Below are positions 11,668-16,402 of a stretch of DNA of 16,402 nucleotides, piece by piece. The DNA is from Phoronis ovalis (Eukaryota; Phoronida; Phoronidae): the NCBI GenBank assembly GCA_028565635.1, contig JAOXYB010078388.1, positions 1 through 16,402 on the forward strand. The letters are read 5' to 3'. Within the stretch, counting starts at the first letter, position 1. Each line of letters opens with the position of its first letter. Both the position numbers and the translations under genes were made by a program. Below the pieces are notes generated by a model, which saw only the letters and a program-made list of their open reading frames with translations, was not told where the DNA came from and ran no database searches.

Positions 11668-13832
11668 GATGATGTTGGCTGTGATATTATTGTTAGTTTG
11701 GGTTTCCAAGTCTTTCACATGTCCATCTGATGGCATTTTAACACGAGATTATCTACAAACATTTTCCCCCGAGACAAAAGGGGTTATACGTTTAACTTCA
11801 TGTTCACCACCAATATCCAAGATAGCAGACAGTGCCTTTATAAATCTCACAGATATACAGACTTTAGACTTGCATGATAATGCAATTGAAGAAGTGAAAA
11901 GAGAAATGTTTGTATATTTATCAAATTTAGAGAATTTGGACTTGTCATATAACAAATTAAAACTTTTAGGAAAGAATGCATTTAGTGATCTAAAAAGCTT
12001 ACAAGATTTAAAATTAAACTCTAATGAAATTCAAAGAATTGATAAAACAGCATTTGAGGAAGTAGAATCTCTAGAGGAGTTATATTTAAATGGCAATTAT
12101 ATCACAGAGCTTTCAGATGAAGGATTTGAATGGTTATCAAATGTGTGGAATATTCATATAGAAAATAATCAAATAAAAAAAATCTCAAGACTAGCCTTTG
12201 CTGGAATGGAATCTGTAGACAATTTGCATCTTGAAAATAATAAAATTGAAGTTATTGAGCCCTATGCATTTCAAGATATGTACTACTTAGAGTCATTATA
12301 TTTGAGAGATAACAGTTTGACAGTTCTTCGAGAGAACACATTTAGTGGATTACACGACTACACCGAGCGAATTCATTTGCAAAATAACAACATTTCAATA
12401 ATGGAGACAAATGTATTCAAAGACTTGGAAAGTTTGACAGAACTATTCCTCGATTCAAATAGACTAACACATTTACAAGATTACCTATTCCAAGGATTGA
12501 CAGAGCTGACCAAATTATCAGTACGAGACAATGACCTTGTGGAAATTTCACGGCATGCGCTTGATAGTTTAACAGCATTAACTAAGCTTTCTCTTGACAA
12601 TAATAACTTCATGAAATTAGAAGGAAATATATTTACTGACCTCAAACAATTAAAAACTTTAGATCTGCACAATAATCCTATAACAACTTTAGCACCTACA
12701 ACTTTTCTGGGATTACAAAATTTAAATAGTTTACGTCTATATTCATGTAATCTAAGTATGCTACCAAGTGATGTGTTTTCTCCACTACAATCTTTAACTA
12801 TTTTATCACTGTACAAAAACAGAATAAGAACTATCGAACCTAACACCTTCAATGGGGCAGCAAGATTACTACAGTTAAGTTTACAGGAAAATAATATGGA
12901 AGAACTAACGAGTGACATTTTTAAAGGTTTAGAAAGACTGACTGTTCTTTACACGCAGAAAAACAACATACATACTATTAATCCTTATGCATTCCGTGGT
13001 CTAGGAAATCTCAGAACTTTGTATGTCCATGATAACAAAATGACAGAACTGAAAGATAGGAGTTTCAATCAACTGTATAACCTTGTAACTTTGTATCTGA
13101 ATAACAACACAATAGAGAAGATAGAAAAGCACGTTTTTGATGACACACCAAAATTACAGATGCTGAATTTACAAGACAATAAAATATCAAGCTTAGATGA
13201 TAATGTTTTCTCTGGATTGACAAATACCAGGATTGGGCTATCAAATAATTTATTACAGACTCTGAGTAATAACGCTTTGACCAACTGGCCTACAATACAG
13301 CTATCGCTACAGAAAAACCCACTTCACTGTAATTGTGACTTAAAATGGTTGAAACAGTGGTTTGAAGATCGCAAGATAGGAACTGGGTATAATCAATTTA
13401 GAAATCCATCATGTATATCACCGTTCAAAGAAGAGCTCAGTAGTGCAGATATTTCAAATTTTGTCTGTACAAAGCCTCAGAAACCCAGTATGTCACTGAA
13501 ACTGAACAATGAATCGGAACCTTCTCATCTTGTTTGTACATCAACTGGAGATCCAGCACCTACGCTAACTATTCAGAAACCAGACGGAGTTCTTATGACA
13601 TTTCATTCACCAGGAAATGCAAGTGTTTTAAATAACAAGGTTTTGTTTAGTTTGAACAATAACATTGCTGGAATTTATACATGTCTAGCAACCAATATAG
13701 TTGGAAGTGAAAGTGGAACATATGATGTGCAGTTTCCAACAACGACTGTTGCTACAACAACAACGATTGTTCCCACAACAACTACCCCAGTTCCTACAAC
13801 CACAACAACAATGGCTACGACCACAACTGAAG
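11668..13832 (+). CDS. Coding exon 1: signal peptide, 20 LRRs, LRRCT, Ig-like domain, stalk start
   Basis: The exon opens with one UTR base and the start codon at 11669. It encodes residues 1-721 plus the first base of codon 722, ending at a GAAG|GTAAAT donor (phase 1). Putting the entire LRR array, cap and Ig domain in one uninterrupted 2.1-kb exon is notable, because many LRR genes split repeats across exons. Here it suggests an intron-poor ancestral ectodomain or a retroposed one. Candidate N-glycosylation sequons include Asn 59, 241, 361, 479, 614 and 650. Without splicing the frame runs on to a stop at 13874-13876. The start at the second in-frame Met of the open frame is chosen because the first (11600) lies upstream of the acceptor. 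Confidence 0.85.
11669..11719 (+). other. Signal peptide
   Basis: The protein begins MMLAVILLLVWVS, a short hydrophobic core without a preceding charged residue, followed by a polar KSFT segment and the first Cys (residue 18). This fits a cleavable secretory signal ending around residues 15-17. It is consistent with the extracellular LRR and Ig domains that follow. The exact cleavage site is a guess. Confidence 0.75.
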
Positions 13833-15901
13833 GTAAATGTTATAGAAGCTATTATAACATTAAATGCTGTAAATAACAACGAGGGCTCGAGTTGTTGAGC
13901 ACGTTCAACAATGAACTGTGTCACACTTTTGTTTGCATGATGTTGTAACTACATTATTATGTATAAACAGAGTGGAAGTTTGTATTATGTAACTCCTTCA
14001 GAGTACAGCATTTCTTGTTGTCGTGGAGTATGCACAGACAAGCTTTATAGATGGAGCCAAGGTGATGGAGGTCTATTGTAGTCAAGATCATAATAACACA
14101 ATGATTTTTATTGTTTTAGTAATCTTAGCAATTATATTCTTTTAAAACAAACTTGTACTTTGAAACATAACCAATAGACTAATAGCCTTGTCTTTGCTTT
14201 AGCCACTACAACAACTGAGCCCACAACTACGACAACACAGCCTACAACTACGACAACACAACCTTCAACTACGACAACAGAGACTACCACGACACCAGAA
14301 ACCACTACAACAACTGAACCTCAAACCACGACCATGAAACCTACAACAACAACAGCAAAAACAACTACGACAGAAGTACTAACTACTGGTAAGATTTGCA
14401 ATAAGTATCCCGGAACAATGTCTCCATAAATATGACATTCGTTGTACATGGCTACTATTATTTATGTGTCATTACCGCATTGAAAAGGATTTGGATATAA
14501 ATGCTGAACAATGTCCTGAATATGCAAATGATTTATGTGCAAAAAACTTCCAAGTCTTCTAGGTTGGTTAACTAATCCAATCAGAACTATCAACATTTTA
14601 GGGTTATGGTTGTATTCTTACATTATGAAATACTATGTTTTCATTTTAATAGTTCTAGGACTAATATTCAGTTAAACTTCTCAGACAATGTAACATTTAA
14701 TGTTGTCAAGTTATTTACATATTATATCATATCTCGAATTCTATTTTTTACCAAGACTTAGACATGGACCTCTAATAAATAAGACTGTAAAAAACATTCA
14801 GAGTTGGCAAGCCCTTGTAATGATTGTGCACAGGATCAAAAGTTGTTTCTAACATTAGAATTGTCATCAAGATGGTAACATTATCATTGGTGGTCTAATG
14901 TAGTTTTTAAATGCTTGAATTGCTTTTAATGCACTTTTGACTGAACTAAGGCAACTTTTACTTTTGCAGAGGCACCAACAACAACACAACCTTTAACGAC
15001 AACAACATTAAAACCAACAACAATGGCAACAGTTACCACAACAACGCCTGAACCAACAACAACTAAAAGAACAACAACTACTAGAGAAACTACAACCACT
15101 TATCGGGAAGTAACCACAGATCAAATTGAAAATATTGAAGACAAAAAAACATCTTTAAAAACTACAACTAAAATACCCATTTTTACAACTAAACATCCAG
15201 CTACGCGATCTACAAAGCCAACTACAAGGAAACCCACTAGGCAGCCAAGTACAACTCTAAAACCTACTAAGCTTCTGATTCAGCCTACAGTACCCTACAC
15301 AGTAGTAACAAATGAACCACGGGATGAGTCGACTAAAAATGTAGGATATTCATCTTTTTTTGAACAGAATGGCTTATACATTGGAATAGGGGGAGGAGGT
15401 TTACTGCTCATTATAATCGTGATAATAATCATTACTGTACTAGCAAAGAAAGGAATAGGACGATGTTGTAAAGGTAATGAAAAATACGAGACTCCAACTA
15501 TATCTGTGATAGCAAAAACCGAGGTCAATATTTCTACTACTCATTATTACGATGAAGTACCAACTGTCGAGAGGCACCCAACAGACAATAACAAATTTAC
15601 CATTAAAATACCAAATAATAAAAACAATGCAAAGAAGAAGAAGAAGAAAGGAATGAAATATGATAGTAATTTAGACTTAAACAAAATAAACAATCAAATG
15701 TCCAATGACCATAGTCCTGAATACTGTAACAATATTAAAATGCAAGAAATAGATCAAGATACACTGACAAGTAAAAAGTCATTGCCAATGGCACCGCATG
15801 GTTATACTCAAGTACCGATGAACTTTTCAACGTTTAAGCGACCAGGAAGTAAATCTAGTACTTTAAAGAAACAAATGAATGATAATTTTGATTATGTGTA
15901 A
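11669..15901 (+). CDS. Single-pass LRR-Ig receptor with mucin-like stalk (three coding exons)
   Basis: The joined coding sequence is 11669-13832, 14203-14388 and 14970-15901: 3,282 nt, 1,093 residues plus stop, with both junctions keeping frame. The order is a signal peptide (about 1-17), 20 LRRs of 24 residues (63-542), an LRRCT cap (Cys 554, 556, 582, 600), an Ig-like domain (about 604-688, Cys 623 and 672), a Thr-rich stalk (690 to about 910), a transmembrane helix (919-941) and a cytoplasmic tail (942-1093). It has no TIR, kinase or GPI signal, so it is not a Toll receptor. Vertebrate LRIG (about 15 LRRs, three Ig), LINGO (12 LRRs, one Ig), AMIGO (6 LRRs, one Ig) and insect Kekkon proteins share the LRR-Ig-TM plan. 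Repeat number and mucin stalk set this one apart, so I give no symbol. It probably acts at the cell surface in adhesion, signalling or recognition; the ligand is unknown. Confidence 0.85.
11855..13294 (+). other. Array of about 20 leucine-rich repeats (residues 63-542)
   Basis: Twenty consecutive units match LxxLxLxxNxIxxLxxxxFxxLxx, the typical (T-type) 24-residue extracellular LRR. Examples are LEELYLNGNYITEL and LKTLDLHNNPITTL. Only repeat 7 (25 residues) and repeat 20 (23 residues) deviate in length. Repeat 13 has Cys 360 where most repeats carry Asn, leaving a probably unpaired cysteine. Residues 39-62 look like a degenerate extra repeat. The preceding segment has only Cys 18 and Cys 45, so the usual four-cysteine LRRNT cap is absent or highly divergent. 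Such arrays form curved solenoids that bind protein or glycan ligands on the concave face. Confidence 0.92.
13295..13474 (+). other. LRRCT cysteine cap (residues 543-602)
   Basis: The last LRR strand runs into NPLHCNCDLKWLKQW, the classic CxC entry of an LRR C-terminal cap. Further cysteines at 582 (within NPSC) and 600 (within FVC) complete the four-Cys pattern expected to form two disulfides. The cap closes the hydrophobic core of the solenoid and directly precedes the Ig domain, as in LINGO, AMIGO and Kekkon proteins. Confidence 0.9.
13478..13732 (+). other. Ig-like domain lacking the core tryptophan (residues 604-688)
   Basis: Cys 623 (within HLVCTSTGDPAP) and Cys 672 (within AGIYTCLATN) are spaced 49 residues apart and supply the B and F strand disulfide of an I-set type fold. 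The Y-x-C motif and the GDPAP turn are typical. The C-strand Trp that normally packs on the disulfide is replaced by Ile 635 (TLTIQKPDG). The reading frame is clean, so this looks like a tolerated substitution and not a broken domain. Asn 614 and Asn 650 are candidate glycosylation sites. Confidence 0.85.
13833..14202 (+). other. Intron 1 (phase 1), inside the stalk
   Basis: The 370-bp intron starts GTAAATG and ends ttgctttag. A plausible branch-point-like actaat lies near 14178. Joining the flanks gives g|cc, encoding Ala 722, and the Thr-rich frame continues. If the intron is retained, translation adds 14 residues (GKCYRSYYNIKCCK) and stops at 13876, which would make a secreted ectodomain without a membrane anchor. 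Confidence 0.85.
14203..14388 (+). CDS. Coding exon 2: mucin-like stalk cassette (residues 722-783)
   Basis: This 186-bp exon encodes 62 residues, 40 of them Thr, in short Thr runs separated by Glu, Gln, Pro and Lys. It is flanked by phase 1 introns on both sides and is a multiple of three, so it can be skipped or included without changing the downstream frame. The donor is ACTG|GTAAGA. Dense Thr and Pro suggests heavy O-glycosylation and an extended rod holding the LRR-Ig head away from the membrane. The exon has no ATG-initiated frame of its own that would reveal it; it is recognised by composition, splice sites and frame continuity with its neighbours. Confidence 0.85.
14220..14282 (+). 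repeat. 21-bp coding minisatellite, three copies
   Basis: Three contiguous 21-base units lie at 14220-14240, 14241-14261 and 14262-14282. They differ at only a few positions and share the core caactacgacaaca. They encode PTTTTTQ, PTTTTTQ and PSTTTTE. Being a whole number of codons, copy-number change would lengthen or shorten the stalk in frame. Repeats of this kind in mucin-like regions are often length-polymorphic; whether this one is, cannot be seen here. Confidence 0.85.
14389..14969 (+). other. Intron 2 (phase 1), inside the stalk
   Basis: The 581-bp intron begins GTAAGATT and ends acttttgcag, with a branch-point-like ctgaactaa at 14941-14949. The join g|ag encodes Glu 784. It carries no coding frame of its own. 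Read-through would stop at a TAA after 13 extra residues beyond the exon boundary. Confidence 0.85.
14970..15901 (+). CDS. Coding exon 3: stalk end, transmembrane helix, cytoplasmic tail
   Basis: This exon encodes residues 784 (last two bases) to 1093 and ends at TAA 15899-15901. The stalk continues as Thr-rich sequence and then becomes Lys/Arg/Pro-rich (for example TRKPTRQPS), which would be positively charged and possibly exposed to proteases. The helix (919-941) is followed by AKKG, giving the positive-inside signal for a type I membrane protein. The tail has tyrosines at 956, 976, 977, 1014, 1035, 1062 and 1092, two H-x-Y-x-x-V-P motifs, a YCN that fits the Grb2 SH2 pattern Y-x-N, six consecutive Lys, and ends in FDYV. 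I recognise no catalytic domain. The ATG at 15023 is internal and is not a start. Confidence 0.85.
15374..15442 (+). other. Transmembrane helix (residues 919-941)
   Basis: Twenty-three uncharged, mostly Ile, Leu, Val and Gly residues begin LYIGIGGGG and end ITVL, followed at once by KK. The N-terminal third is Gly-rich (GxGGGG), a composition that favours close helix packing. The rest is almost pure Ile/Leu/Val. Cys 949 and Cys 950, eight residues inside the membrane, are candidate palmitoylation sites. Confidence 0.92.
15632..15649 (+). repeat. Coding AAG microsatellite (six lysines)
   Basis: Five AAG codons plus one AAA encode Lys 1005-1010 in the cytoplasmic tail. The basic patch could bind acidic lipids or act as a nuclear localisation sequence if the tail were released. 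It may also be only a trinucleotide slippage product. Nothing in the sequence decides between these. Confidence 0.75.
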
Positions 15902-16402
15902 AGGTAAATGTATCTAGCTTATACGCCTTTTGTTAAGAACACAAATATTTGAGTGGTGTATATATCAAATCATTTAAAATGTTTGTGCAATTAAATGTTT
16001 CCAACATCTTTTGTACAGATCTCTATTTTGCATATGTATTTTGGATATTCGCTTTATAACACTTTCAAGCAATTGAAACAAGCATGCTTCTTACATAATC
16101 TTATTATGTTTATAGTTTATGATCTTTAAAAATGTTACCATTCCAATTTTAATTTGTATTTATTTACAGCATAATTATTATAATTATAACAAAGGGAAAA
16201 TAATTTTAAATACATGTTTGAAAATTTAAAGAGTGGTGTTTTATTTTGCGTTGTATGCAAAAACTATTTATTACGCTACAAATTTGCTGTTAGAAACTCC
16301 AACTATTATAGCATTCTGAAATGTGGAAAGAGTAAAAGTGGTATTTTTTATGCATGCTGCTGCAGAACAACCTCGAAGCCATATAGGCTGTGCAGAGCAC
16401 GA
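15902..16402 (+). other. 3' UTR and downstream flank
   Basis: No further coding frame is visible. Directly after the stop codon the sequence aaggtaaatgt repeats the context of the exon 1 donor, so a 3' UTR intron beginning at 15904 is possible. If that site is not used, the 3' UTR extends at least to the poly(A)-signal candidate at 15990. The last 200 bp show no feature that I can identify. Confidence 0.5.
15990..15995 (+). terminator. Candidate poly(A) signal ATTAAA
   Basis: ATTAAA, the common variant of AATAAA, lies 89 bases after the stop codon and is followed by T-rich sequence (tgtttcc, tcttttg). No canonical AATAAA is present between the stop codon and the window end. In AT-rich sequence such a hexamer occurs often by chance. 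Confidence 0.35.

Noticed and set aside
11600-11668. In-frame upstream ATG adding 23 residues to the LRR protein
   Set aside because: The added stretch translates the polypyrimidine tract and acceptor of an intron, while the Met at 11669 is followed directly by a good signal peptide.
12481-12918. 145-codon open frame on the minus strand within the LRR exon
   Set aside because: It is antisense to clear LRR coding sequence, has no recognisable domain, and reflects the regular codon pattern of the repeats.
13685-13924. Gln-rich plus-strand and Cys-rich minus-strand frames over the end of exon 1
   Set aside because: They are out-of-frame readings of the ACA/ACT threonine codons of the stalk. 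The threonine frame is the one continued by correct splice phases.
15023-15901. Independent 292-residue gene starting at Met 15023
   Set aside because: It lacks a signal peptide, and its frame extends upstream to a strong acceptor at 14969 with the phase needed to join exon 2. It is the last exon of the LRR-Ig gene.
1-16402. Bacterial-type systems (operons, CRISPR arrays, phage or defence loci)
   Set aside because: Spliced coding exons, a metazoan receptor architecture and long gene-free AT-rich DNA show that this is eukaryotic. No regularly spaced repeat array is present.

Overview
The window looks like a piece of an animal nuclear genome. It is strongly AT-rich throughout and has long stretches without genes. 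The one recognisable gene has canonical GT-AG introns and encodes a secreted or membrane protein with extracellular leucine-rich repeats (LRRs), an immunoglobulin-like domain and a mucin-like stalk, which is a metazoan architecture. The base composition and the LRR-Ig architecture would fit a lophotrochozoan such as a bivalve mollusc. That placement is an inference; nothing here fixes the species.

Positions 1 to about 11,660 hold no coding sequence that I can support on either strand. This stretch contains a 45-bp perfect direct repeat (1007-1051 and 1616-1660), a few hairpin-forming inverted repeats, a short AT-rich tandem array and an isolated poly-G tract (5819-5849). It probably includes the promoter and 5' UTR exon(s) of the downstream gene, but I cannot place them.

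Positions 11,668 to about 16,000 hold one plus-strand gene with three coding exons (11668-13832, 14203-14388, 14970-15901). The joined reading frame is 1,093 residues. In order it encodes a signal peptide, about 20 regular 24-residue LRRs, a cysteine-rich C-terminal LRR cap, one Ig-like domain, a stalk of about 220 residues that is extremely Thr-rich in its first half and contains a 7-residue tandem repeat, one transmembrane helix, and a cytoplasmic tail of about 152 residues. The tail has several tyrosines, a twice-occurring H-x-Y-x-x-V-P motif, a poly-Lys run and a C-terminal D-Y-V. Both internal introns are phase 1 and lie inside the stalk, so the middle exon can be skipped without breaking the frame.

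The protein is best read as a single-pass LRR-Ig receptor or adhesion molecule with an O-glycosylated stalk and a phosphorylatable tail. It broadly resembles the LRIG, LINGO, AMIGO and Kekkon classes, but differs from them in repeat number and in having a mucin stalk. Ligand and function cannot be read from the sequence. The points most worth checking are the paired tail motif, the splice-adjustable stalk, a possible soluble isoform from intron 1 retention, and the loss of the Ig core tryptophan.
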